From a virus, in IMG/VR virus record IMGVR_UViG_3300025769_001086, positions 1-20,563 of that record: a DNA stretch of 20,563 nucleotides; one strand, 5' to 3'. Of this stretch, positions 8,604 through 15,819 are shown piece by piece; positions within the stretch are counted from its first letter, which is position 1, and each line of letters starts with the position of its first letter. The translations under genes were made by a program, and so were the position numbers. Under the pieces are notes generated by a model. That model saw only the letters and a program-made list of their open reading frames with translations, had not been told where the DNA came from and ran no database searches.

Positions 8604-9701
8604 ATGAATAGAGCAGGAGTTAGACTTAACAACGAAGAGGCTAAAGCGTTGGGCTTTGAGATTAAGAAGAAACCTAAAAAGGGCAATCCGAAGTATTTTA
8701 TAACTCCTAAGCAGCAGGCAGAATTAAGCCGAATAAGAGGTGAGCATTTAATTATAAAAGGCAAATCAACTTTAAAAGACGCTGACGGCAATTTAGTCAT
8801 GGAATGGACTAAGACCGAAGTCGACAAAGAAACAAGACTAAAAGCAGCTAGAGAAGCAGTACAGGCTTTAATAGAAGACATTAAACCCGTTAAGCCTCGT
8901 GAGTATAAAATGTCTATCGTTGAGAGCGAGTTGATTAATCAATATACCTTAACAGACTTTCACCTGGGTATGATGGCATGGGGAGAAGAAACTGGTGCGG
9001 ATTGGGATTTAAAAATAGCCGAAGAAGTTTTATTGAATTACTTCCGTTATGCTATAACCAATAGCCCTTTTGCAAGTACTTGTATTTTCGCTCAACTTGG
9101 GGATTTTCTACATTGGGATGGAATACTAGCCGTAACACCTCAAAGTAAGCACGTTCTAGACGCTGACACTAGATTTAGCAAACTTGTTAGAATCGCTATA
9201 AGAGTATCTAGGCAAGTAATAAATATGTTACTAGACAAGTATCAAACCGTTAACGTAATAATGGCAGAGGGGAACCATGACGAATCCAGCTCTATTTGGT
9301 TACGTGAGATGTTTGCAGCGTTCTACGAGAACGAGCCTCGCGTTATAATAGACACTAGCCCCGATCCGTATTATTGTATTGAATGGGGCGAAACTGTATT
9401 ATTCTATCATCACGGACACAAAAGAAAATTAAACAACATTGACACAGTATTTACTGCAAAGTTCAAAGAGCAATTTGGAAGGTCTAAAAATGTCTATGCT
9501 CATACGGGGCACTTACATAATATGCAAGTAAAAGAAACTAACCTAATGATAATCGAGCAGCATAGAACGTTAGCGGCTAAAGATGCTTACGCTAGTCGTG
9601 GAGGTTGGTTAAGTGGTAGAGACAGTAAAGTTATAACGTACCATAAAAGATTCGGAGAAGTAGATAGAAGAACTATTAACATACGTGCTTTAATTGATTA
9701 A
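8604..9701 (+). CDS. Calcineurin-like metallophosphoesterase
   Basis: A 365-residue protein with all the metal-binding motifs of calcineurin-type phosphoesterases in order: DxH at D118-F-H120, GD at G166-D167, GNHD at 223-226, H at 269-272 (HHGH) and GHLH at 302-305. This fold uses two metal ions to hydrolyse phosphodiester or phosphomonoester bonds; the substrate (DNA, a nucleotide or a signalling nucleotide) is not shown. The first ~100 residues are basic and helical (KKKPKKGNPKYFITPKQQAE), consistent with a DNA-binding helix-turn-helix region. The ATG at 8604 is chosen because the longer frame needs a TTG at 8577 inside the likely leader. It sits between tail and head modules, with its own promoter-like box and terminator, so it may be regulated apart from the virion genes. 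Confidence 0.82.
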   Translation: MNRAGVRLNNEEAKALGFEIKKKPKKGNPKYFITPKQQAELSRIRGEHLIIKGKSTLKDADGNLVMEWTKTEVDKETRLKAAREAVQALIEDIKPVKPREYKMSIVESELINQYTLTDFHLGMMAWGEETGADWDLKIAEEVLLNYFRYAITNSPFASTCIFAQLGDFLHWDGILAVTPQSKHVLDADTRFSKLVRIAIRVSRQVINMLLDKYQTVNVIMAEGNHDESSSIWLREMFAAFYENEPRVIIDTSPDPYYCIEWGETVLFYHHGHKRKLNNIDTVFTAKFKEQFGRSKNVYAHTGHLHNMQVKETNLMIIEQHRTLAAKDAYASRGGWLSGRDSKVITYHKRFGEVDRRTINIRALID

Positions 9702-9707
9702 ATTTAT

Positions 9708-9715
9708 TATATTTG
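9708..9715 (+). promoter_or_regulatory. Bacteroidetes -7-like box TATATTTG (first copy)
   Basis: TATATTTG is an exact match to TAnnTTTG and lies seven bases after the phosphoesterase stop and about 35 bases before the terminator. The 12 bases TATATTTGTACT recur exactly at 9793-9804. No convincing TTG -33 element is seen at the usual spacing. If active, its transcript would be only some 55 bases before the terminator. Confidence 0.35.
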
Positions 9716-9748
9716 TACTTCATAAATTGATTTTGTTCTCATAGTTTG

Positions 9749-9778
9749 GCGTCCTACTTCGGTAGGGCGTTTTTTTAT
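9749..9778 (+). terminator. Rho-independent terminator with TTCG loop
   Basis: Bases 9750-9757 (CGTCCTAC) pair with 9762-9769 (GTAGGGCG) with one G·U pair, closing a TTCG tetraloop at 9758-9761, followed directly by a run of seven T. This is a textbook strong terminator and would end transcription of the phosphoesterase unit. Confidence 0.9.
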
Positions 9779-9792
9779 TTAAAATATTTTTG

Positions 9793-9800
9793 TATATTTG
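9793..9800 (+). promoter_or_regulatory. Bacteroidetes -7-like box TATATTTG (second copy)
   Basis: A second exact TAnnTTTG match, placed just after the TTCG terminator and about 430 bases before the protease ATG. It is the best candidate promoter for the head operon; transcription would start near 9807. The expected TTG -33 element is not evident because the upstream region is the terminator T run. Confidence 0.4.
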
Positions 9801-10229
9801 TACTCGAGGGCTTGCACGTAATGGTGGGGTTTTCGGTTAGCTTCCCTCGTCTTTTATTTATTAAAAGTAACCGATAAAATACATAATAACCGAATCAACG
9901 GCTTTACCTTGGGGCAACCGTATAAAAAACAAACCCAATTCAGAAACGATTTAGTTACACATAGAAAGACGGTTTTAAAATTCTCGCTCTGATCCAAACC
10001 TATCAACGAGGACTTGCAGGACTTTTTTAAGTTGAATATAAAACCGAGTAGAAAGCCGTAATAATGCTAATCGGCACGTTTAAAATAACGTAAGGGGTAC
10101 AAATGCTTTCTATGTGAGTTAATCTATTTTGATTAAACAATCTCTATCTATTATGCAAGGGGTAAGGGGATTCTTGTATAATCTATCAAAAAAAGTACAT
10201 AAGTAATTCTGTTATCGTTTAGTAGACGT
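9801..10229 (+). ncRNA. Structured leader or ncRNA candidate without a gene
   Basis: This is the only long stretch without a convincing gene; all frames are broken by stops, and the longest ATG-started ORF noticed has 18 codons. It holds many paired elements: CGAGGG 9805-9810 with CCCTCG 9844-9849; TCGGTTA 9833-9839 with TAACCGA 9868-9874, which together would form a pseudoknot; CTTTTA 9851-9856 with TAAAAG 9862-9867; CGGTTTT 9970-9976 with AAAACCG 10040-10046, enclosing a hairpin of 9981-9986 with 10007-10012; ACGTT 10076-10080 with AACGT 10087-10091; TTAATC 10119-10124 with GATTAA 10131-10136. A long-range CTTGCA (9811-9816) with TGCAAG (10154-10159) is possible. It may be a regulatory 5' leader of the head operon or a phage ncRNA. 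It does not match tmRNA, RNase P or a group I intron core that I know. Confidence 0.35.
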
Positions 10230-11393
10230 ATGGACTTATTTATTTTAGATATCCCCGATGGGGATCAAAAGGAGTTTCAAATTGCTTTAGTAGACGAACC
10301 AGCTATTGAGTCGGATTGGATAGCTTTTAATAAGCACCAAAATTTCAAGATACAATCTAAAGAAAGACGTATTGTTTCGGGCTACGCTATGATAGCGGAT
10401 TTAGAGATACCTAGATACGACGAGCGAAGAGGTTACTATAACGTAACATTCAGAAAGGGCAATATTGAAAAGATATGGCTCAACTTTCACCGTAACAACT
10501 TAATGACTAACACAAACGAAATGCACCAAAGCGGTAAGTTCGCAGAAGGTGTTTTTGTATGTGAGTCTTTTATCATTGATTCAGAACGTGGCATTAAAGC
10601 TCCTGAAGGATTTAAGCAAGAGCCTGACGGTTCGTGGTTTATTTCTATGAAGGTAGAAAATGACGACGTGTGGAATAAAGTACTAGAGGGAACTTTTAAA
10701 GGGTTCTCAATAGAGGGGCGTTTCTTTGAACGTCCTGCGGAGACATTCGCAAATAAGTTAAAGGATTTAATAAAAACAAATATGACTAAAGAAGAGTTAA
10801 AAGATAAAGTAGTTTCTTTCTTCAACAAAGAAGAAGATGCGAAGATCGAAGAGCCTAAAAAAGAGGGCTTCGAAAGCGTTTTGCTAGTTGACGGTGAGAC
10901 AGAGTTAACTATCGAACCAGCAGTAGAAGTTGGGGCAGCGGCAGTAATTATGTTAGACGGTGAACCACAGCCTGCGCCAGTAGGTGAGCATGAACTAGAA
11001 GACGGCAGAGTTATCGTTATCGAAGAAGCGGGAGTTATCGCAGCGATTAACGAGCCAGAAGTAGTGGTTGAAGAAGAGCCAATGGCTGACAAATCTACAC
11101 CAGAGCAAGCGCAAGTTAAAAAGATTATTGAGCGTATCGAATCGGAAAAGATTTTCGAGAAGATCGCAGAACTTCAGGAGACTGTTAAGTTTTTGAAAGA
11201 AGAAAATGAAGCTTTAAAAGCTGAATTTACAGAAAACAAAGGCGAAGCAAAAGACGAGTTCAAAAAACTTAAAGACTTCTCGGAAGAGGTTTTTAAAACG
11301 TTACTTGACGAGCCAAGCAAAGAGCCAGTTAAGAAACAATTCAACCCTTTTAAGAAAGAGAAAAAAGGGAACATATTTTTACAAAACAACTAA
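10230..11393 (+). CDS. XkdF-like prohead protease fused to scaffold region
   Basis: 387 residues. Residues 45-170 fit the XkdF-like prohead serine protease family (peptidase S78_2): VSGYAMIADLEIPRYDE, then H99 in NEMHQ, CESFIIDSERG at 111-121 and S160 in KGFSIEG, the likely catalytic His and Ser. After the protease part comes a beta-rich Val/Ala/Glu segment (about 215-275, VGAAAVIMLDGEPQPAPVGE) and a coiled coil at about 295-355 typical of capsid scaffolds, ending in a Lys-rich tail (FNPFKKEKKG). The inferred role is to scaffold prohead assembly and then digest itself and the inner proteins during maturation. It lies directly before the capsid gene. The ATG at 10230 is the first after an in-frame TAA at 10200-10202; no Shine-Dalgarno sequence is seen. 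Confidence 0.8.
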   Translation: MDLFILDIPDGDQKEFQIALVDEPAIESDWIAFNKHQNFKIQSKERRIVSGYAMIADLEIPRYDERRGYYNVTFRKGNIEKIWLNFHRNNLMTNTNEMHQSGKFAEGVFVCESFIIDSERGIKAPEGFKQEPDGSWFISMKVENDDVWNKVLEGTFKGFSIEGRFFERPAETFANKLKDLIKTNMTKEELKDKVVSFFNKEEDAKIEEPKKEGFESVLLVDGETELTIEPAVEVGAAAVIMLDGEPQPAPVGEHELEDGRVIVIEEAGVIAAINEPEVVVEEEPMADKSTPEQAQVKKIIERIESEKIFEKIAELQETVKFLKEENEALKAEFTENKGEAKDEFKKLKDFSEEVFKTLLDEPSKEPVKKQFNPFKKEKKGNIFLQNN

Positions 11394-11404
11394 AATAGAA
11401 AAAA

Positions 11405-12343
11405 ATGAGTTTTGATGTATCAGCCTTAGCGGCATATATTGAGGATAGAGATTTTCCTTTGATTGGTGAGTTACAAGTATCACCAGAATTAACGGCTGGA
11501 GAAGCCACAAAACAAGTAGGATTAAAAGGTACTAGCAACCTTCACTACATGGAGACTGACGTAGTATTCCAAGATGGAGATAACTGCTCACGTACTGCAA
11601 GCGGAACTACTACTTTTACTAATCGTTCGATCACTGTTGCACCTATCACGGTAAGCGAGGATTTATGTTTAAACGATCTTCGTAACAAGTGGACGCAAAT
11701 TTTATTGCGCCAAGGTACAATGGAAGGCAAGCAAGTAATGCCAGAAGAGATTGCTGCTATCTACTTTGAAGAGAAATCTAAGAAGTGGTTACAAGCTACT
11801 GACGTAGCAGATTGGCAAGGAGACACTGCATCTGGAACAGTAAACTTACAGCGTTATGACGGTTGGATTAAACTTATTGATGCTGGTTCAGCTGTTAACG
11901 GTAACACAGGAGGCATTACGGTTGCAACTGGTGTAACTGCTGCAAACATCTTAACTGTATTGGAGAATATGTGGTTAGCACGTACAGAGGAGTTGAGAGA
12001 GCGTGATGACGTAGTTTGTTACATTCCAACTACTTGGTACGATCTTTATATTTCTGCATTGAAAGCAGCTAACTTGTACCACTACGTATCGCAAGATGGA
12101 GATACTTTGTACTACGGTACTACTATGCGTTTACGTCCTACTTACGGGTTGAGAACTTTGAACCGTGCGTTTATCACTTATCCAACTAACCTAGTTATCG
12201 GTATGGACGGAGAAAACGACGGAGATTTTGAATACCGACTTGATCCAGTAACTAACAAGAAAATCTTGGTAGACGCTGATTGGACAAGAGGTTGTCAGGT
12301 TTTCTTTACTGAGCAAGTAGTAGAGTTTACTTTAGTACCATAA
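11405..12343 (+). CDS. Major capsid protein
   Basis: A 312-residue protein in the place of the major capsid protein, 11 bases after the protease-scaffold gene. Its sequence pattern (APITVSEDLCLNDLRNKW, VVCYIPTTWYDLYISALKAA, RTLNRAFITYPTNLVIGMDG) is one I recognise from HK97-fold capsid proteins of Bacteroidetes phages. Length and composition (Thr/Gly-rich loops, aromatic core, no Cys-rich or signal segment) suit a shell protein. It is followed by its own terminator, as expected for a gene needed at very high level. An N-terminal arm (residues 1-40) may be rearranged in maturation, but no protease cleavage site can be defined by eye. Confidence 0.82.
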   Translation: MSFDVSALAAYIEDRDFPLIGELQVSPELTAGEATKQVGLKGTSNLHYMETDVVFQDGDNCSRTASGTTTFTNRSITVAPITVSEDLCLNDLRNKWTQILLRQGTMEGKQVMPEEIAAIYFEEKSKKWLQATDVADWQGDTASGTVNLQRYDGWIKLIDAGSAVNGNTGGITVATGVTAANILTVLENMWLARTEELRERDDVVCYIPTTWYDLYISALKAANLYHYVSQDGDTLYYGTTMRLRPTYGLRTLNRAFITYPTNLVIGMDGENDGDFEYRLDPVTNKKILVDADWTRGCQVFFTEQVVEFTLVP

Positions 12344-12362
12344 TAGAAAATAGATAATAATT

Positions 12363-12386
12363 AGAGGGGGTGAGATTCCCCCTTTA
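12363..12386 (+). terminator. Terminator after the capsid gene
   Basis: AGGGGG at 12365-12370 pairs with CCCCCT at 12378-12383 around a seven-base loop, with G64·T84 and A63-T85 able to extend it, followed by a short T/A-rich tract. The T run is short, so termination may be partial, letting some transcripts continue into the next genes. Confidence 0.7.
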
Positions 12387-12403
12387 TTTAAAATAAAAAT
12401 AAT

Positions 12404-12925
12404 ATGAGCTGTGTATTAACTACTGGTTTCACCGAAGAGTGCGAAGATGGTTTAGGAGGTATTGAACAAGGCGAGTTTTTGTTAACTCAATTTACCGATA
12501 TCGACGCGACTGCTACCGTAATTACTGCGGGTGAGATCACTACATTAACACAAGTTGCGCTTACTAATTTCTATAGATACTATATGAAAAAAGAAGCGGC
12601 TAACTTTGTTACGACAATGAGTAAAGAGAATGGCAACCAAGTCTATGAAACGGTTGTAACTATTCCAATGATGAAAATGAGCGCGGCTAAATTCGTAGAG
12701 TTTAAGCTAGTCGCTGGAAAACCTAACGTTATTATCGTAAAAGACAATAACGGTTTATATTGGGCTATAGGTATTGACAAGGGCGCAGATTTAAACGGTG
12801 CTACTGGTCAAACTGGAACAGCTATGAATGACGCCAACGGTCATACTTTGACTTTTACAGCGCGTTCAGGTAACCCGCCTTATACGGTAGATGCTGCCGT
12901 AGTAGCTGGTTTAACTATTGCTTAA
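12404..12925 (+). CDS. Small virion structural protein, Bacteroidetes-phage type
   Basis: 173 residues, beginning MSCVLTTGFTEECEDGLGGI, a start I recognise from a Bacteroidetes-phage structural family. It is Thr/Gly/Val-rich and beta-prone, with an aromatic KNFYRYYMKKE-like stretch (about residues 55-65) and a C-terminal Gly/Thr segment (GATGQTGTAMNDANGHTLTF). Isolated between two terminators just after the capsid gene, it is likely made in large amounts, as a capsid decoration or tail-tube protein would be. Tail tube would also fit since no other tube gene was found in the window. Neither role can be proven from sequence alone. Confidence 0.5.
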   Translation: MSCVLTTGFTEECEDGLGGIEQGEFLLTQFTDIDATATVITAGEITTLTQVALTNFYRYYMKKEAANFVTTMSKENGNQVYETVVTIPMMKMSAAKFVEFKLVAGKPNVIIVKDNNGLYWAIGIDKGADLNGATGQTGTAMNDANGHTLTFTARSGNPPYTVDAAVVAGLTIA

Positions 12926-12940
12926 TTTTGTTTAACTTTA

Positions 12941-12976
12941 GGAGGTGGTTAATTACGGTTAATTACCTCCTTTTTT
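12941..12976 (+). terminator. Terminator after the small structural gene
   Basis: GGAGGT at 12941-12946 pairs with ACCTCC at 12965-12970, with an inner AATTA/TAATT stem after a four-base bulge, and is followed by six T. The gene downstream starts only 10 bases later, so expression of the portal group probably depends on readthrough. Confidence 0.75.
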
Positions 12977-12986
12977 GTATATTGTG

Positions 12987-13181
12987 ATGAAAATTAAAAA
13001 GGAATTTATAGGAGTTCGACACGGTTCTAAAGTCGGAATGGTTTTGATTGAAGAAGGAAAAGAAGAACTGTATAAGAAATTAGGGTTAAATATTTTTGAG
13101 GATGAGCCAAATAAGACTAAAAAAGGGACAAGAAACGCAAAACGTAGTACTGACTCTAGCGGAGAAGACGACGATAAGTAG
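12987..13181 (+). CDS. Small phage protein, unknown function
   Basis: 64 residues from the ATG at 12987 (MKIKKEFIGVRHGSKVGMVL). A longer TTG start at 12975 lies in the terminator and is rejected. The N-terminal half is beta-prone, and the segment YKKLGLNIFEDEPNK resembles the C-terminal part of small proteins next to portal genes in other Bacteroidetes phages. The last 25 residues are charged and low complexity. The 3' end overlaps the following gene by 80 bases in another frame, so the two are probably co-translated. No function is known to me. Confidence 0.6.
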   Translation: MKIKKEFIGVRHGSKVGMVLIEEGKEELYKKLGLNIFEDEPNKTKKGTRNAKRSTDSSGEDDDK

Positions 13182-13515
13182 CCCTACTTATTTATTTGAG
13201 TTCACGAGTGATTTAACTAAGCAGTCGAATACTTGTATTTGTGCGGATCAAAGTACACCTGGAGCGGCTAGAACTAGAGCAAACCTTTTTAATATTACTG
13301 AAGGTGTAGACGATAGGCTAAATAGTTCTTTAGTTTTATTCAACGCTGGAAGATATCACTATACAATAAGAGAACAAGAGAGTACAACGAATTTAGACCC
13401 CGATTTAAGCGGTGCGATAGTCGAAAGAGGGATAATGATACTTGCGGACTTTTCTACAAACCAATACATAGAACACGAAATTAACGTAACTTATATAGCA
13501 CATGAGCCTTTCTAA
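13102..13515 (+). CDS. Phage protein upstream of portal, unknown function
   Basis: 137 residues from the ATG at 13102 (MSQIRLKKGQETQNVVLTLA); a TTG at 13096 is possible but less likely. The pattern NVVLTLAEKTTISSPTYLFEF, followed by an acidic-aromatic FNITEGVDD and ending with an IEHEINVTYIAHEPF strand, is one I recognise as a common Bacteroidetes-phage head or neck protein family. It is beta-rich with no enzyme motif. It overlaps the upstream gene by 80 bases and the portal start by 14 bases, a chain of overlapping genes that would be translated in order. Confidence 0.62.
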   Translation: MSQIRLKKGQETQNVVLTLAEKTTISSPTYLFEFTSDLTKQSNTCICADQSTPGAARTRANLFNITEGVDDRLNSSLVLFNAGRYHYTIREQESTTNLDPDLSGAIVERGIMILADFSTNQYIEHEINVTYIAHEPF

Positions 13516-15688
13516 TTTATATTTTTTTAACGGGGTTGATTTATTGAAGTTTGACGCTCATAAGACGCCAGAGTTTAAGCAACGTAATACAGTTGATTGG
13601 GTTCTATATGGAAACGATGACGAGTGGAAAAATAGATATCCTGACTATTTAATTCATCTTTATAATTCAAGCCCTAAGAACAACGCTATAATCAATAAGA
13701 AGTGTTCTTATATTAAAGGACAAGGTTTAAACTTTGGCGGTGCTGGTTTAAGTCTCCAAGACAAAATAGAGCTTGGCGGTTTTGTTGCTAAGTTAGAAGA
13801 CTCTAAAGTTTTTGAGAGGTCTGTAAGTGACCTATCTATTTTTGGTGGGTTTGCTAACGAGATGGTATTTAATAAAGGGGGTAATAAGGTAGAACCGTAT
13901 CACATAGACTTTTCAAATATCCGCGTATCTAAGCCCGTTTGGAATGAAGAAGCGCAAGATTGGAATAGACCTACTTACTATTATACTTCCGATTGGTCGT
14001 CTAGAAAGCCGCACAATAATGAAGACTTCGTAGAGTTTGAGGAATTTAACCCTAACGAAACACCAGATAAAAACAAAAGATACTTATTCTATTATAAAGA
14101 GTATAGACCAGATTTAGGAGTTTATCCTTTACCTGACTACCTGGCGAGCGTTCCTTATATTGCCGCGGATTACGAAATAAGTAACTTCACTATAAACAAC
14201 GTTAAAAACGGGTTTACAAGTGGGTACTTAATTAATTTTTATAACGGTGATCCTACCGAAGAGCAAAAGCGCGATATAGTCGCTAATTTTGACGCGGTAT
14301 TGCACGGTACGGATAACGCTGGCAAGTCTATTAAATCTTTCAACGAGGATAAAGATAGCGCGGTAGACATTACACCACTTAACGCCAATGGACAAGATGA
14401 TAGATTTATCAACTTAAATAACACTATACGCGACGAAATTTACACAGGGCATGGAGTTGATCCAGTTATAGCAGGGTTAAAAGGTGATAGCGGATGGAGC
14501 AATAACGCAGACGAGAAGAGGGTAGCGGTTGAGGAATGGCAAAATAGCTACGTAGACTCTAAACAAAAGATATTTGAAGATTACTTTACTAACGTTGCTC
14601 ACTTCAACGAGATTAAAGGTAAGGTTGTGATAGTTAAAAAGCGACCAACGACAGCCCAAGCCTCAGAGAATGAAATAAGAGAAATACTAACAATAGAAGA
14701 AAGACGCGAAAGAATAGGTTATCCAGCACAAAAACCACAACCTAAAGCAACTTATGTTAAGCAATCAAAAGAAGAATATTTTGAGAGCTATACAGATTAT
14801 CCAAAGGGCGCAACGTCAAACGCAAAAAGAGCTTTAGAATGGGCAGATAATAACGGTTGGGGTTCTTGCGGCACAGATGTAGGAAAGATAAGAGCGAACC
14901 AATTAGCAAACCGTGAGCCTATAAGCTTAGAAACTATAAAAAGGGCGTTTAGCTTTTTAAGTAGACATGAACAAAATAAGGATGTACCTTATTCTGAGGG
15001 ATGCGGTGGACTAATGTATGATGCTTGGGGCGGTGATGCTATGAAACGTTATGCTAAAGCTAAGATAAAAAAGGTTGAAGATGAAAAACTAATACAACAG
15101 TTTTCTAACTGCGGTATAAATGACGACGAACTAGAGTTTATCGATTCTAGGCAAATTCCAATTTTAGGAACAGAAGACGCTTTTAGTAAAGAAGAAGATT
15201 ATAAGCAACAATTCGCTACAAAGATAGAGATTTCAATTCTTAAACTTTTAATTGGCGGTGCTAAACCATCGGACATACAAAAGAGTTTAAAGATTAGCGA
15301 AGAAAAATATAACGAATCAATCGTTAACTTAACCGAAGAAGGCTATTTAACGGATGACGGAGATATAACGCAAAGCGGAGAAGAAGAGTCTAAGAAGGAT
15401 GAGGTTTTTGTAGTTTACAAATATGTAAAGCGAAACGATGTAAGTGGGGGTGATATTATCGACACAACTAGAGACTTCTGCAAAAATATGGTTAGACAAA
15501 GCCGTACTAGATCGTGGACGCTAGAAGAGATTAAGTTAATGAATAATAGAATGACTTATCCTGGCGGTAGAAAGATGGACGTATTTACAACGCGCGGAGG
15601 ATGGAGAACGATAGAAGGCTCAAAACCTGCTAGACACGTACCGTTTTGTAGACATATATGGGAACAAAGATTAGTAAGAAGAAGGTAA
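13502..15688 (+). CDS. Portal protein with extra C-terminal domains
   Basis: 728 residues. Residues 1 to about 410 are the portal: NAIINKKCSYIKGQGLNFGG near the start, DYEISNFTINNVKNGFTSGY at 223-242, and HGVDPVIAGLKGDSGWSNNA at 317-336, with the DPVIAGL(K) segment typical of portals. Three further parts follow. Residues 433-520 form a small phage domain marked by NNGWGSCGTDVGKIRANQLA, FLSRHE at 485-490 and YDAWGGD at 506-512, seen in various phage head proteins but of unknown role. Residues 565-625 look like a winged-helix segment (ISILKLLIGGAKPSDIQKSL). Residues 650-728 carry DTTRDFCKNM (C660) and HVPFCRHIWEQ (C716), a Bacteroidetes-phage head domain. The portal forms the DNA entry ring; an add-on role in head assembly or packaging is inference. 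It lies downstream of the capsid gene, which is unusual. Confidence 0.8.
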   Translation: MSLSNLYFFNGVDLLKFDAHKTPEFKQRNTVDWVLYGNDDEWKNRYPDYLIHLYNSSPKNNAIINKKCSYIKGQGLNFGGAGLSLQDKIELGGFVAKLEDSKVFERSVSDLSIFGGFANEMVFNKGGNKVEPYHIDFSNIRVSKPVWNEEAQDWNRPTYYYTSDWSSRKPHNNEDFVEFEEFNPNETPDKNKRYLFYYKEYRPDLGVYPLPDYLASVPYIAADYEISNFTINNVKNGFTSGYLINFYNGDPTEEQKRDIVANFDAVLHGTDNAGKSIKSFNEDKDSAVDITPLNANGQDDRFINLNNTIRDEIYTGHGVDPVIAGLKGDSGWSNNADEKRVAVEEWQNSYVDSKQKIFEDYFTNVAHFNEIKGKVVIVKKRPTTAQASENEIREILTIEERRERIGYPAQKPQPKATYVKQSKEEYFESYTDYPKGATSNAKRALEWADNNGWGSCGTDVGKIRANQLANREPISLETIKRAFSFLSRHEQNKDVPYSEGCGGLMYDAWGGDAMKRYAKAKIKKVEDEKLIQQFSNCGINDDELEFIDSRQIPILGTEDAFSKEEDYKQQFATKIEISILKLLIGGAKPSDIQKSLKISEEKYNESIVNLTEEGYLTDDGDITQSGEEESKKDEVFVVYKYVKRNDVSGGDIIDTTRDFCKNMVRQSRTRSWTLEEIKLMNNRMTYPGGRKMDVFTTRGGWRTIEGSKPARHVPFCRHIWEQRLVRRR

Positions 15689-15819
15689 GTAGTTACCAAC
15701 GTTTAAAAGCTAAAAATGATTTGTTGGAAATGACTTTGGAGGCTATAATAGAACGCCCACACAGCTCAGAAGCGAAGAGTTTAAGGACTCAATATAAGAT
15801 TGATAAAGGTTTAATATAA
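15658..15819 (+). CDS. Small phage protein, unknown function
   Basis: 53 residues starting at the ATG at 15658 (MGTKISKKKVSSYQRLKAKN), overlapping the portal's 3' end by 31 bases and sharing the A of its TAA stop with the next ATG (TAATG at 15817-15821). The protein is basic at the N terminus and then forms an amphipathic helix (LLEMTLEAIIERP). It fits the spacing between portal and head-completion genes so well that translation is likely. I recognise similar short helical proteins at this place in other Bacteroidetes phages, but no function is known to me. Confidence 0.7.
   Translation: MGTKISKKKVSSYQRLKAKNDLLEMTLEAIIERPHSSEAKSLRTQYKIDKGLI

Noticed and set aside
9821-9877. Short ORF of 18 codons (ATG at 9821) in the gap
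   Set aside because: Too short, no start signal and no codon bias; it lies in a region with strong RNA helices.
9801-10229. tmRNA, RNase P RNA or group I intron in the gene-free region
   Set aside because: No tRNA-like end or tag frame, no GAGGAAAGTCC-type core and no recognisable P7/P3 core were found; only local helices are evident.
10487-11092. Minus-strand 201-codon frame opposite the protease-scaffold gene
   Set aside because: It is Ser/Thr/Leu-rich with no domain pattern and lies entirely opposite a well supported gene; it is a shadow of biased codon use.
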